Origin: Nitrosarchaeum sp.
GTDB taxonomy: Archaea > Thermoproteota > Nitrososphaeria > Nitrososphaerales > Nitrosopumilaceae
Reading direction: 5' to 3'
Length of the DNA stretch: 64,000 nt
Assembly (NCBI GenBank): GCA_002737445.1
Contig: NSIR01000002.1
Coordinates: forward strand, 286,663 to 350,662
Made by a program: the position numbers and the translations under genes. Shown here piece by piece: positions 17,269 through 26,463 of the stretch. The stretch's first letter is position 1; each line of letters starts with the position of its first letter. The notes beneath the pieces were generated by a model that saw nothing but the letters and a program-made list of their open reading frames with translations, was not told the origin of the DNA and did no database searches.

Positions 17269-18219
17269 ATGTTGTTAACAGGTATGTGGGTAGAGAAATA
17301 TCGCCCATCAAAGCTTTCGGAGATAGTAAATCAAACAGAAATTATTTCTAGCCTAGAATCTCTAATTAAAGACCCAACAGATATGCCACATTTGATGTTT
17401 TCCGGTTCTGCAGGAGTTGGTAAAACAACTACAGCATTATGTATATCCAGACAAATTCTTGGGGAATACTCTAGAGATTATACGCTTGAGCTAAATGCAT
17501 CAGATGAAAGAGGCATAGGCATGGTTCGAGAAAAAGTAAAGAAATTTTCAAGATATGCAGGAATGGTAGACGTTCCATTTAAAATAATTATTTTGGATGA
17601 AGCTGATGAGATGACTTCTGATGCACAAACTGCATTAAGACGCATTATAGAAGACACTGCAAAATATTGTAGATTTATTCTAATTGCAAATAATATTTCA
17701 AAGATCATTGCACCAATTCAAAGTAGATGTGCCACATTCAAATTTACAACTATTCCAGAGGAAGAGATGATAAATCATTTGGAAACTATAGCCAAAAAAG
17801 AAAAAGTCAAAGCTGATAAAAATGGGCTTAAAGCAATTTATGATTATTCGGAAGGGGATCTCAGACATGCCATAAATTTAATGCAAGCAACTGCAAGTAT
17901 TGGAGAAATTTCAGAAGTTAATGTAAAAATATCTGCAGGTTTAACAAAAACTAGTGATGTTGATGATATTTTAAAAATGGCATTATCTGGAAAAATTATT
18001 GAATCTAGAGAAAAAATGATTGAATTAATCAAAGTTTATGGAATGTCAGAATCAGATTTTCTAAAATATCTCAATTCAGCAGTGTTTAAAATAAATCATG
18101 AAAAAATATCAAGTATTTTACAAGTAATTGCAAAATACGATTATAGAATTTTGGTTGGTGCGAATCCTGAAATTCAGCTTTCTTCTTTGTTAGCTGAATT
18201 AGGTAAATTAGAAAAATAA
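17269..18219 (+). CDS. rfcS: Replication factor C small subunit
   Basis: The protein is about 316 residues from the ATG at 17269; a GTG at 17245 and an ATG at 17284 are alternatives. It has the RFC box WVEKYRPSKLSEIVNQ, Walker A GSAGVGKTTTA, Walker B IILDEADEM and the SRC motif (QSRCATFKF). It is the AAA+ clamp-loader subunit that loads PCNA. The starts of other RFC small subunits lie only a few residues before WVEKYRP, which favours 17269 or 17284. The RFC large subunit is not in the window. Confidence 0.95.
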   Translation: MLLTGMWVEKYRPSKLSEIVNQTEIISSLESLIKDPTDMPHLMFSGSAGVGKTTTALCISRQILGEYSRDYTLELNASDERGIGMVREKVKKFSRYAGMVDVPFKIIILDEADEMTSDAQTALRRIIEDTAKYCRFILIANNISKIIAPIQSRCATFKFTTIPEEEMINHLETIAKKEKVKADKNGLKAIYDYSEGDLRHAINLMQATASIGEISEVNVKISAGLTKTSDVDDILKMALSGKIIESREKMIELIKVYGMSESDFLKYLNSAVFKINHEKISSILQVIAKYDYRILVGANPEIQLSSLLAELGKLEK

Positions 18220-18222
18220 AAA

Positions 18223-18306
18223 CGCAGAGAGAGGGATTTGAACCCCCGAATGCTTGCGCACACAGGCTCTCAAGGCCCGCGCCCTACCGAGCTAGGCGAC
18301 CTCTGC
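18223..18306 (-). tRNA. tRNA-Ser (anticodon TGA)
   Basis: The 84-nt class II tRNA has acceptor GCAGAGG/TCTCTGC with a terminal G-U, anticodon stem CGGGC/GCCTG with loop CTTGAGA, and a long variable arm. The discriminator is G, as expected for archaeal Ser and not for Leu. A reading of the loop as GAG (Leu) breaks the stem. Confidence 0.92.
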
Positions 18307-18389
18307 AAAAAGTGTTAAACAATAGTGATTAAAATTTGTTGGGCTAAAAAACAAAGTTTTAAAAAATAAGAAAAAAAGAAATTAATTCT

Positions 18390-18932
18390 TTAATCGTGTG
18401 CGTGTGGATTACCACTACCAGTCATTTTGACATATGTACCAGCTGCTTTCTCATGCCATTCCAAATTTGCAGGTTCAATTCTAATTGCTCCTGTAGGACA
18501 AATTTCCTGACATGCCATACAAATAGTACAATCATGTTCACGGATTGGTTGTGATTTATCAGTTGCATCTAATCTTTCGTTGTATTCAGTTTTTCCAGTT
18601 CCTTCGAAAACTTTACCAATTACATCTTTAGATGGAATATCTTGTTCTGTTCTATACCACTGGAATGTTTGAACTGGACATACACTCATGCATGAACCAG
18701 CTGCAATACAAGAATCCCAATCAACTGCGACTGTTGTACCGTGAATACCGAGAGGAACTTGTTCTTCTCCTCGTTCTTCATATGCTGCTTTTACATCATC
18801 ATTTGAAAATGCTGCACCTTCAGTATTTCCTTCACCCCAAATCCAATGAAAATTTTCACCATTTCCATGGCTAGTTTTTCCGACTGGTTTTTTGTCGTGA
18901 AAATAATCTTCGGGTATTACTAATTCTACCAT
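18390..18932 (-). CDS. Sulfolobus-type (zinc-containing class) dicluster ferredoxin, paralogue A
   Basis: The 180-residue protein aligns through [15 protein letters not shown] and CPVQTFQWY with the zinc-containing ferredoxins of Sulfolobus and Thermoplasma. Cluster I ligands would be Cys75, Cys81 and Cys85. The position equivalent to the Asp in CxxDxxC is Ala78. Cluster II is Cys135, Cys138, Cys141 and Cys145. His22, His29 and His64 could serve the zinc site, but the Asp ligand position holds Gln128. The C-terminus is His-rich (GNPHAHD). A paralogue lies immediately upstream. It is a likely main electron carrier for oxidoreductases. Confidence 0.92.
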   Translation of the reverse strand: MVELVIPEDYFHDKKPVGKTSHGNGENFHWIWGEGNTEGAAFSNDDVKAAYEERGEEQVPLGIHGTTVAVDWDSCIAAGSCMSVCPVQTFQWYRTEQDIPSKDVIGKVFEGTGKTEYNERLDATDKSQPIREHDCTICMACQEICPTGAIRIEPANLEWHEKAAGTYVKMTGSGNPHAHD

Positions 18933-18972
18933 ATGATTGGATTATTCAAATATTATTTAAAGTTAGACAAAA

Positions 18973-18986
18973 TTAGTCTAGACTAA
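18973..18986 (-). promoter_or_regulatory. 14-bp palindrome upstream of ferredoxin A
   Basis: TTAGTCTAGACTAA is a perfect palindrome ending 41 nt before the start codon. It sits just upstream of the TATA-like TTTAAATA on the gene strand. The same palindrome occurs at the same distance before ferredoxin B. It is a strong candidate for a shared regulator-binding site. Confidence 0.65.
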
Positions 18987-19059
18987 ATTATTATTGTTCT
19001 CAGTCAACATGAATATTTTGTATACAATGTTTGTAAAAATAATAAAAAGAAACTAAATT

Positions 19060-19635
<576 letters not shown>

Positions 19636-19651
19636 TTAAAGCTAAATAAAA

Positions 19652-19665
19652 TTAGTCTAGACTAA
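19652..19665 (-). promoter_or_regulatory. 14-bp palindrome upstream of ferredoxin B
   Basis: This second exact copy of TTAGTCTAGACTAA ends 41 nt before the ATG at 19611, the same spacing as in ferredoxin A. A TTTAAATAATAT TATA-like element follows in both. The flanking promoter DNA is also similar, so the pair may have been duplicated with its control region. Confidence 0.65.
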
Positions 19666-19745
19666 ATTTTGCTATAAAATATTTATGCTCAAATACACTA
19701 CAAAATTTCCTTACGTTCATATCGTTTAAAAATTAAATATAAAAA

Positions 19746-20411
19746 ATGGATATTTTCAAATATGATGTTTACCGAGGACCGAACATCGGAATTTACATTA
19801 ATACAAATGATGATTTTATTTTACTTCCAATGGGTTTTGCTCAAAATAAAGCGGAAAAGCTTGGGGAATATTTGAAAGGTAAAATTTTATATTCTTCCAT
19901 TGCAAATACTCGTCTTTTAGGAGCATTAATGGTTATGAACAACAATGGAATTTTACTTCCAAAAACTGCTTACATGGATGAATATGAATTTTTAAAAAAA
20001 GAAACTAAAATGGAAATTGGAGTATTAGATTCAAAATACACTGCACTTGGAAATGTCATATGTGCAAATGATAAAGGAGCTATTGTATCACCGTGGTTAT
20101 CAAAAGAAGATTGTCATACCATAGAACAAGTTTTAGGAGTAGAAGTAATGCAAAAAAGAATTGCCGGATTTAATCAAACAGGTGCAGTGATGGTTGCAAA
20201 TAATTCAGGTGCAGCAATACATCTTGATGCTGACGAGGAGGATATGAAAATATTTAGTGATATTATGGGAGTAAAAATTGAAAAGACTAGCATCAATAAC
20301 GGTATTCCATATGTTATGTCTGGAATATTGGTAAATAATCACACAGTGGTAGTTGGATCTATGACCAGTGGTTCAGAAATTATGATGTTGACTAGTGCTT
20401 TTCTAAATTAA
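19746..20411 (+). CDS. eif6: Translation initiation factor aIF6
   Basis: The 221-residue protein shows the pseudo-fivefold repeat of eIF6 (GPNIGIYINTNDDFILLP, NTRLLGALMVMNNNGILLP, GNVICANDKGAIVSP). aIF6 binds the large ribosomal subunit and prevents premature joining to the small subunit. Its 3' end overlaps the 3' end of convergent hisS by 9 nt. Length is normal. Confidence 0.95.
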   Translation: MDIFKYDVYRGPNIGIYINTNDDFILLPMGFAQNKAEKLGEYLKGKILYSSIANTRLLGALMVMNNNGILLPKTAYMDEYEFLKKETKMEIGVLDSKYTALGNVICANDKGAIVSPWLSKEDCHTIEQVLGVEVMQKRIAGFNQTGAVMVANNSGAAIHLDADEEDMKIFSDIMGVKIEKTSINNGIPYVMSGILVNNHTVVVGSMTSGSEIMMLTSAFLN

Positions 20412-21671
20412 AAGAGTAGTTGGATCATCTGTAAGCTTTTCAATATCTATTTTTACTTCAGTACCATTTTCCATGTTTCTCAATACAACTTTACTTTGTT
20501 CTAATTCTTTTGGAGCTACAATAATACAATATTTTGATTCAGATGATTGTTCCATTTGTTTTTTAAGATTTTTTCCAGATAGATCAATGTCTGTAGGAAT
20601 ATTATTTAATCTAAGTAAAGAAGCAATACTCATTGCAACTTTTTGCATTTCTTCATTAATGTATAAAACTGAAATTCGGATTTGTTTTACTTCTTTGATA
20701 ATTCCCTGTTCATGCATAGTAAGTAATATTCTTTCTACACCTCCAGCAACACCTGTAGCTCCAATATCATCTCGTCCAAATGCTTTAGTTAGTGAATCAT
20801 ATCTACCACCACCAGCTAAAGCACCAAGTGTTGAATTTTTATCAAATACCTCAAATACAATTCCAGAGTAATAATCTAATCCTCTGACGATACCAAAATT
20901 TATACGTACATTTGTAATTCCACGATTTTCTAATGAATCCAGTAATTGCTTTAATTCATTCCAGGATTTCAATTTGGATGTATCAAATTTTGATTCTACT
21001 TCAGATATGCTTCCTTTAATTTGTGAAAAATCAATAATTTTTTCTAGTTTCGTAATATCATATCGATCCTTAAATTCATCAATAATTTCGTGTTTTGATT
21101 TTTTTTGTATTTTATCAATCGCCCTTAACATATCTCCAACCAAATTGAAATCTTCTGAATCAAATGTTTGTTGAATAAATGATTCAACTAAATTTCTGTG
21201 ATTGATATCTATGGTGATATTTTTTAAAAATAATGAATCAAAAAGACGAGATGTGAATTCAATGATTTCAGATTCAGATTCTATTCCAGGTTTTCCATAA
21301 ATTTCTATATCCCATTGATGAAAATATCTATATCGTCCTTTTTGTGGTTCATCATATCTGAATACACCTCCAAATGCCGAAATTTTTGATGGCAGTCTCA
21401 TTGATTTTTGTGAAGAAGCATATCGGGTTAATCCAACTGTAAAATCGAATCGTAATGCCACTTCTCTATCTCCCTTATCTTTAAAATAATAAATTTCATC
21501 TCTAATTGCAGGTCCAGATTTTGTCTCTAAGACAGATAAAAGCTCAATTGGGGATGGATCCATGAATGAAAATCCATATAAATTTGATAATTTTTTAAAA
21601 TGATTTCTAATATGTTCTATATTGAAATTCTCTTGTGATTCAAAATCTTTCATTCCACGAGGTAATTCCAA
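20403..21671 (-). CDS. hisS: Histidyl-tRNA synthetase
   Basis: The 422-residue class II synthetase has motif 2 (GGVFRYDEPQKGRYRYFHQWDIE), whose core FRYDEPQKGR is clear. The histidine-specific segment RGLDYYSGIVFEV and motif 3 GATGVAGGVERILL are also present. A C-terminal anticodon-binding domain follows. It charges tRNA-His. It is convergent with aIF6, with a 9-nt overlap and no room for a terminator between them. Confidence 0.95.
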   Translation of the reverse strand: MELPRGMKDFESQENFNIEHIRNHFKKLSNLYGFSFMDPSPIELLSVLETKSGPAIRDEIYYFKDKGDREVALRFDFTVGLTRYASSQKSMRLPSKISAFGGVFRYDEPQKGRYRYFHQWDIEIYGKPGIESESEIIEFTSRLFDSLFLKNITIDINHRNLVESFIQQTFDSEDFNLVGDMLRAIDKIQKKSKHEIIDEFKDRYDITKLEKIIDFSQIKGSISEVESKFDTSKLKSWNELKQLLDSLENRGITNVRINFGIVRGLDYYSGIVFEVFDKNSTLGALAGGGRYDSLTKAFGRDDIGATGVAGGVERILLTMHEQGIIKEVKQIRISVLYINEEMQKVAMSIASLLRLNNIPTDIDLSGKNLKKQMEQSSESKYCIIVAPKELEQSKVVLRNMENGTEVKIDIEKLTDDPTTLLI

Positions 21672-21981
21672 GATAAGTTTGTTGTAAACAGTATAGATTT
21701 AGATTTTGCTATGATAGAAAATTAGACAGTTTTATCTCAATAATAGCAAATATGATAAATAAATCTAAATTAAATTTATAGAGACAAAAATCAGTATAGA
21801 ATAATGTGAAAATTATTTCAATTATACAAATTATAGATTAAAGCTAAGCATAGATTAAAACTAATTTAATAAATTGTATTTGTAGTGAAATTAATGATTA
21901 TATTAACTGGTAGTAATTTATTAACTCAAAATATTTTAAAATTAAATTTATGAATGCTTTATATTATAATATCAATCAAGA

Positions 21982-22054
21982 GATGTAACATAAGGAAGAT
22001 TTCATTTCAATTAATCGCAAATTCCTTGACAAGTCATTTTCCTTATGTTATATC
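21982..22054 (+). ncRNA. Candidate hairpin RNA with 16-nt arms
   Basis: The left arm at 21982-21997 (GATGTAACATAAGGAA) pairs with the right arm at 22039-22054 (TTCCTTATGTTATATC), 15 Watson-Crick pairs and one G-U, around a 41-nt loop. A second TTCCTT at 22022-22027 can compete for the AAGGAA of the left arm. A TATA-like CTTTATATTATAA lies about 25 nt upstream of the left arm, and T-runs follow the right arm near 22063. It sits in the spacer between hisS and archease. It could be a small RNA, a 5' leader or a miniature inverted repeat. Confidence 0.45.
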
Positions 22055-22167
22055 ATTAAATAATTTTTAATAAATTAAATAATAAAGATTTTATTTTTTA
22101 TCTAATTCACTAGAGAGTATAAATTAGAACCATCTAAATTAATAATTAGTAATAATTTAAAAGATAA

Positions 22168-22584
22168 TTGAGTTATAAAATGTTAGATCATGCAACTGAT
22201 GCATTTATTGAAGTAACTGCAAAAGATCTCAAAGAAGCATTTTTAATTACAGCAAACGCTGTAATTAATCTCACATTAGATCAACATAAAGTAGAAGAAA
22301 AAAATGAAAAAAAAATCACAGCTAAAGGTAAAGATCTTAGATATCTTTTATTTAATTGGATAGAAGAAGTAACTTTTGTTTTAATTACAGAAGGATTTGC
22401 TATAAAAAGAATAGAATTAGAAATTGAGGAAAATGAAGATTTTAAAATTAGTGCCAAAGCTTATGGAGAAGATCTTAATTTCTTAAAACATAATTTTAAA
22501 GTTGAAATTAAGGCACCGACATTTTATGAGATGAAAATTGAACAAAAAGATGGAGTTTTCATGAGATTTTTACTTGATCTCTAA
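22168..22584 (+). CDS. Archease
   Basis: The 138-residue protein begins at a TTG with SYKMLDHATDAFIEV, matching the N-terminal (Y/F)xxLDHTADxxI signature of archease. It continues with the paired NWIEEVTFV and FKISAKAYGE segments. Archease speeds guanylylation and turnover of the tRNA ligase RtcB. The start is chosen from the signature, since the first ATG would remove conserved residues. The typical HTAD is HATD here. RtcB is not in this window. Confidence 0.85.
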   Translation: MSYKMLDHATDAFIEVTAKDLKEAFLITANAVINLTLDQHKVEEKNEKKITAKGKDLRYLLFNWIEEVTFVLITEGFAIKRIELEIEENEDFKISAKAYGEDLNFLKHNFKVEIKAPTFYEMKIEQKDGVFMRFLLDL

Positions 22585-22805
22585 ATTTATGAAAGTTAAG
22601 TAAATAATAAAAACCATATATTTTTCAATAAATTAATTTATAATAAAAATTATTTCATACACAACTAAATATTTTTAATTCATAAAAATATATTTTTAAA
22701 AATTATATGAAAAATATGTTTATTTTAAAATAAGTTAGCATTATTTAATTAATTTAATAAAATAAAAACACCTAAGTTTTTAATCCCAATCAATATTAAG
22801 ATAAT

Positions 22806-22958
22806 ATGGATAAATTAAGTAAAAATCTTAGAATTTGCGGGGATTGTGGAATTGTTTACGCATCTGTGAGTTTAACAAAATACATCGATAGTTGTCCCAT
22901 GTGTAATTGTAAAAGATATGAATCAATTCCAATAAAAACAGATATGGTTAAAAATTAA
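22806..22958 (+). CDS. 50-residue zinc-ribbon protein
   Basis: An ATG at 22806 opens 50 codons beginning MDKLSKNLRICGDCGIVYAS. There is one CxxC (ICGDCG) and a second CxxCxC (CPMCNC), the pattern of a rubredoxin-like zinc ribbon. AT-rich non-coding DNA flanks it on both sides, which supports a real gene. The function is unknown. A similar very small zinc-ribbon gene lies at 54830. Confidence 0.65.
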   Translation: MDKLSKNLRICGDCGIVYASVSLTKYIDSCPMCNCKRYESIPIKTDMVKN

Positions 22959-23039
22959 TTTATAAAAAAAAGTATAATATAAAAATTATTTAAAAAAATC
23001 AAACATAGATTTTTTAATTGAATCAAATATCAATAATTA

Positions 23040-23441
23040 TTGTCAGATGATCCTGAAATTGAAAAAATAAAACAAAAGAAACTTGAAGAAATGATTAAAC
23101 AGCAAAATTTATCTCAAACACAATCAAAAATTTTAGAATTAAACGATACAAATTTTACTCAATCAATTTCTTTAAACAGTCCAACGCTAGTTGATTTCTG
23201 GGCAGATTGGTGCGGTCCATGTAAAATGATGCATCCCATATTTGAAAGCCTTTCAAAAACATATCAAAAAATACAATTTGCCAGGGTAAATGTAGATCAA
23301 AATCAAAATATTGCAATGAGATTTGCAGTTCAATCAATTCCAATGTTTATTATGTTCAAATCAGGACAAATTGTTGATAAAATGATGGGAGCTGTTGGTG
23401 CTCCTGGAATACATATGATTTGTAAAAAATATTCTAATTAA
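23040..23441 (+). CDS. Thioredoxin
   Basis: The 133-residue protein starts at TTG and has a charged 35-residue N-terminal helix before a standard thioredoxin fold with active site WCGPCK. The cis-Pro segment is QSIPMFIMF. It reduces protein disulfides in the cytoplasm; no signal peptide is seen. Its stop codon interlocks with that of convergent infB in TTAA. The N-terminal extension is unusual for a plain thioredoxin and could mediate docking. Confidence 0.9.
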   Translation: MSDDPEIEKIKQKKLEEMIKQQNLSQTQSKILELNDTNFTQSISLNSPTLVDFWADWCGPCKMMHPIFESLSKTYQKIQFARVNVDQNQNIAMRFAVQSIPMFIMFKSGQIVDKMMGAVGAPGIHMICKKYSN

Positions 23442-25219
23442 TAACCGTAAGATGCATCTTTATTTCGTTGAATTTCAACAATCTTACGTAAAATATCCTG
23501 TTCATCTGAACTTAATTTGTGCATGAATCGAGCAAGAAGTTTTTTGGTTTCATGTGAAGAAGGAAATGTGTAAAATATTTCTTCTTCAAAAATCTGTCTA
23601 CCAATTGTAACATCTTGAACAGAACATGCTACCTCTTGCCCGGTTTTAGCAGAAGTCACGGTTTTACCATCAAGTTGAAGTTGATGAACTAAACCGATTC
23701 TCCGGCCATCCTTGTTCATAAGTGGAACTTTTTGTTTTAACGTTCCAACATCTATTCTAATTCCAAATACTGCGGGATTATTATTTCTAAAAACATACCC
23801 TTTGAGAAATGTAAATTTTGATATTGGTGTTATTTCTGCAAATATAGCATCTTCTTCATTTGCAGTATCTTCACTTACCCAAGCATTGTAATTATCAATT
23901 AAACTGTAAATTATTTTGTTTTCAAAAATTTTAATATGGCTATTTTCTGATTCGTCTTTTGCATCAGGAAGTATTTTGACATTAAATGCTAAAACTACTC
24001 CTAAATGTCGATCATTTTCCTTTATGGCTTTAGATTCAATTATGTCTCGACGATTAACTGGTCCAATATCAGCTTTAGATATTGGTACTTGAGAGCGTCG
24101 CAACATCTCCACTACAGCTTCAAGTGATCCTATAGTATCACATTTTAAAACAACACCATTTGTCTCTGTATCAATAAATACAGATTTCATTTCAGATTCA
24201 ATTAATTTGGTATATTTTTCTATATCAGATTCATTGGATACAACATAAAGAGTACTACCAGGTAAAACACCTTCAAGATCAGGAGAAGCAATTTTGAGTC
24301 CTGCAGCTGCACTAACATTTGATACAGGTTTGAATTTATCTCTAGGATCTCTCATTTCATCAAGTGGTTTTGGTAAAAGAATAGCTTTAGGTTTTGTTAC
24401 AATAACTGAATCTCTTTTTGCTACAACTATACTGTCACCTTTTTTGATGCTACCATCAATCAAAATTATGTTAGCTGTATGACCTAAACCGATCTCATCA
24501 TTCACTTCAAGTACAATACCTCGTGATTCTTTTTCTTTTTGTTCTAATCTTTTTTGTAAGTATTGTTGTGTTAAACCAACTAGTACTGCAAGTAATTCAG
24601 GTATACCAACTCCAGATCTTGCAGAAATAGGCACAATTGCAATTTCACTTTTAAAATCTTTAACTCTATAAAATGCTTCAGATTGATATCCCAGAATAGA
24701 TAGTGTTCCTACAACATCGTAAATTTTTTGATCAAGATCAGTCTGAATAAAAGGATCTTGTTCTTTAATTGCTTGTGTAATAAATTTAGTTTCAGATTTT
24801 CTCCATCCAGATATTTGATCACATTTGTTTAGTGCAACTACAAATGGAACTTTTCTACTCTGTAAAATTTTTAAACTTTCATTTGTTTGTGGTTGAAATC
24901 CTCTATTAACATCAACTACCAGTATAGCAATATCAGCAGCAGATCCACCTCTCGCTCTAAGATTTGTAAAGATTTCATGACCAGGTGTGTCAATTACCAA
25001 AATTCCTGGAACTTGATTTTCAGATTCTTGTAATTTTTTATATAATTGACCACATGTTTCTTTGATTGTTTCAGTTGGAAGAAAACTTGCACCTATATGT
25101 TGAGTGATGCCGCCAGCTTCTCTACCTTGAACACCAGTTCCTCGAATTTTATCTAAAAGAGATGTTTTACCAGAGTCTACGTGACCTAAAACTACCACAA
25201 TTGGTTGACGAATTTCCAT
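23438..25219 (-). CDS. infB: Translation initiation factor aIF5B (IF-2 homologue)
   Basis: The 593-residue GTPase has G1 GHVDSGKTSLLDKIR at residues 12-26, the DTPGH switch II motif and NKCD. The C-terminal domains of aIF5B follow. It promotes subunit joining and initiator tRNA positioning. It is the last gene of a classical archaeal cluster L7Ae, S28e, L24e, Ndk, aIF5B. No intein is present; the length matches intein-free aIF5B. Confidence 0.97.
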   Translation of the reverse strand: MEIRQPIVVVLGHVDSGKTSLLDKIRGTGVQGREAGGITQHIGASFLPTETIKETCGQLYKKLQESENQVPGILVIDTPGHEIFTNLRARGGSAADIAILVVDVNRGFQPQTNESLKILQSRKVPFVVALNKCDQISGWRKSETKFITQAIKEQDPFIQTDLDQKIYDVVGTLSILGYQSEAFYRVKDFKSEIAIVPISARSGVGIPELLAVLVGLTQQYLQKRLEQKEKESRGIVLEVNDEIGLGHTANIILIDGSIKKGDSIVVAKRDSVIVTKPKAILLPKPLDEMRDPRDKFKPVSNVSAAAGLKIASPDLEGVLPGSTLYVVSNESDIEKYTKLIESEMKSVFIDTETNGVVLKCDTIGSLEAVVEMLRRSQVPISKADIGPVNRRDIIESKAIKENDRHLGVVLAFNVKILPDAKDESENSHIKIFENKIIYSLIDNYNAWVSEDTANEEDAIFAEITPISKFTFLKGYVFRNNNPAVFGIRIDVGTLKQKVPLMNKDGRRIGLVHQLQLDGKTVTSAKTGQEVACSVQDVTIGRQIFEEEIFYTFPSSHETKKLLARFMHKLSSDEQDILRKIVEIQRNKDASYGY

Positions 25220-25224
25220 TCAGA

Positions 25225-25626
25225 TCACTCAAATGCTACCCTCGATTCATGATCAAAACTTTCCTGTGAATCAGATGCATGAATGATATTATCACTAAAT
25301 CCTAATCCAAAATCTCCCCGAATTGAACCTGGTACTGCCTCAAATGATTTTGTTGCTCCAATCATAATTCGTGTAGTTGCAATTGCATTATTTCCCTCAA
25401 TTATTGCTACAACCACTGGACCTGATGTGATAAATGATGTAAGCTCACCAAAGAAAGGTTTGTCCTTATGGACTCCATAAAAATTTTCAGATTGTTTTTG
25501 TGAAAAAGTAAACATCTTTAATTTTAAAAGTGTGAATCCCTTTCTTTCGAATCGTGCAATGATTTCGCCAGTAAGTTTTCTAGATACAGCATCAGGTTTA
25601 ACAATAAAAAGAGTTTGTTGAGTCAA
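25225..25626 (-). CDS. ndk: Nucleoside diphosphate kinase
   Basis: The 133-residue protein has IVKPDAVSRKLTGEII at the N-terminus and an IRGDFGLGFSDNIIHASDS segment containing the phospho-acceptor His (NIIHASDS). It balances NTP pools by phosphate transfer. It lies 5 nt upstream of infB in the L7Ae operon. All catalytic motifs are intact. Confidence 0.97.
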   Translation of the reverse strand: MTQQTLFIVKPDAVSRKLTGEIIARFERKGFTLLKLKMFTFSQKQSENFYGVHKDKPFFGELTSFITSGPVVVAIIEGNNAIATTRIMIGATKSFEAVPGSIRGDFGLGFSDNIIHASDSQESFDHESRVAFE

Positions 25627-25628
25627 TT

Positions 25629-25832
25629 TTATTTCTTGTGTTGAATTCCGCCTTTAACATATTTTTTGGTCCATTTTAATTTTCTTGGATCACGTTTTAG
25701 TTCTAGGGCATTTTTTTTACATTTTGCTGAACAAAACCATAAAACAGTGCCATCATTTTTTGCAAGCATTGTACCTGAACCTTTTGGAACAGGTCTAGCA
25801 CAGAAACTGCATGGTTTTACTAAAAGACTCAT
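25629..25832 (-). CDS. rpl24e: Large-subunit ribosomal protein eL24 (L24e)
   Basis: The 67-residue protein has two CxxC pairs (CSFCARPVPKGSG and CSAKC) forming the zinc finger of L24e, and the family segment WFCSAKCKKNALELKRDPRKL, cited here by its core CSAKCKKNALELKR. Length is typical for the archaeal form. It is 2 nt upstream of ndk. Confidence 0.96.
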   Translation of the reverse strand: MSLLVKPCSFCARPVPKGSGTMLAKNDGTVLWFCSAKCKKNALELKRDPRKLKWTKKYVKGGIQHKK

Positions 25833-25841
25833 CTATTTCAC

Positions 25842-26054
25842 CTAATGAATTTTCTTTGCTTCTCTTTCTGTTTCTCTTAACATAAGAATTTCACCAATTC
25901 TAACAGAACCTTTTACATTTCTTGTTAAAATTCTACCTTTGTCTTTTCCAGATAGAACTTTAACTCTAACTTGAATAACTTCACCTGCAATACCAGTTCT
26001 TCCAACAATTTGAATAATTTCAGATTGAGTTACGTCATCTACTATAGTGCTCAT
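25842..26054 (-). CDS. rps28e: Small-subunit ribosomal protein eS28 (S28e)
   Basis: The 70-residue OB-fold protein has [20 protein letters not shown] and the conserved C-terminal [14 protein letters not shown] segment of S28e. Its start overlaps the stop of L7Ae by 4 nt. It binds the 3' end region of 16S rRNA. Confidence 0.96.
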   Translation of the reverse strand: MSTIVDDVTQSEIIQIVGRTGIAGEVIQVRVKVLSGKDKGRILTRNVKGSVRIGEILMLRETEREAKKIH

Positions 26055-26437
26055 TTAGTACTCTTTCCATCTTTAATTTTAGCAATCGCTGATACAATTT
26101 GATCAACTATGTGTTGTGCATCACCAGCATCTAAAATTGCTGCAGCGGCAGAAGTAATATCAATGCCTAAAGATTTACCTAATTCTGATTTACTTGGAAC
26201 AAATGCATATGCAGCACCTTGTTCTTCACATAGAATTGGAATATGAGCTACTACCTCTGGTGGTTCTACATCTTCGGCGATAATAATTAATTTACTTGTT
26301 CCTCTTTCAATTGCTTTTGTGGCTTCGTTAGTTCCTCTTTTAACTTTACCACTTGTAGTTGCAACTCTAACAGCTTCTAATATAGGACTTACAAGTTCTT
26401 CAGGTGTTTCAAATTTTACATAATAAGGCTTACCCAT
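26051..26437 (-). CDS. rpl7ae: Ribosomal protein L7Ae / kink-turn binding protein
   Basis: The ATG at 26437 gives 128 residues starting [15 protein letters not shown]; an ATG three codons earlier is possible. The motif [28 protein letters not shown] is the L7Ae k-turn binding region, seen in its core [12 protein letters not shown]. It binds k-turns in rRNA, box C/D and H/ACA RNAs and RNase P. It is the first gene of the S28e-L24e-Ndk-aIF5B run. Confidence 0.96.
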   Translation of the reverse strand: MGKPYYVKFETPEELVSPILEAVRVATTSGKVKRGTNEATKAIERGTSKLIIIAEDVEPPEVVAHIPILCEEQGAAYAFVPSKSELGKSLGIDITSAAAAILDAGDAQHIVDQIVSAIAKIKDGKSTK

Positions 26438-26463
26438 ACTATTCACCCTTTAGATTCTCCATT

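Noticed and set aside
18223-18306. Reading this tRNA as Leu (GAG)
   Set aside because: Moving the anticodon by one breaks the anticodon stem, and the discriminator G fits Ser rather than Leu.
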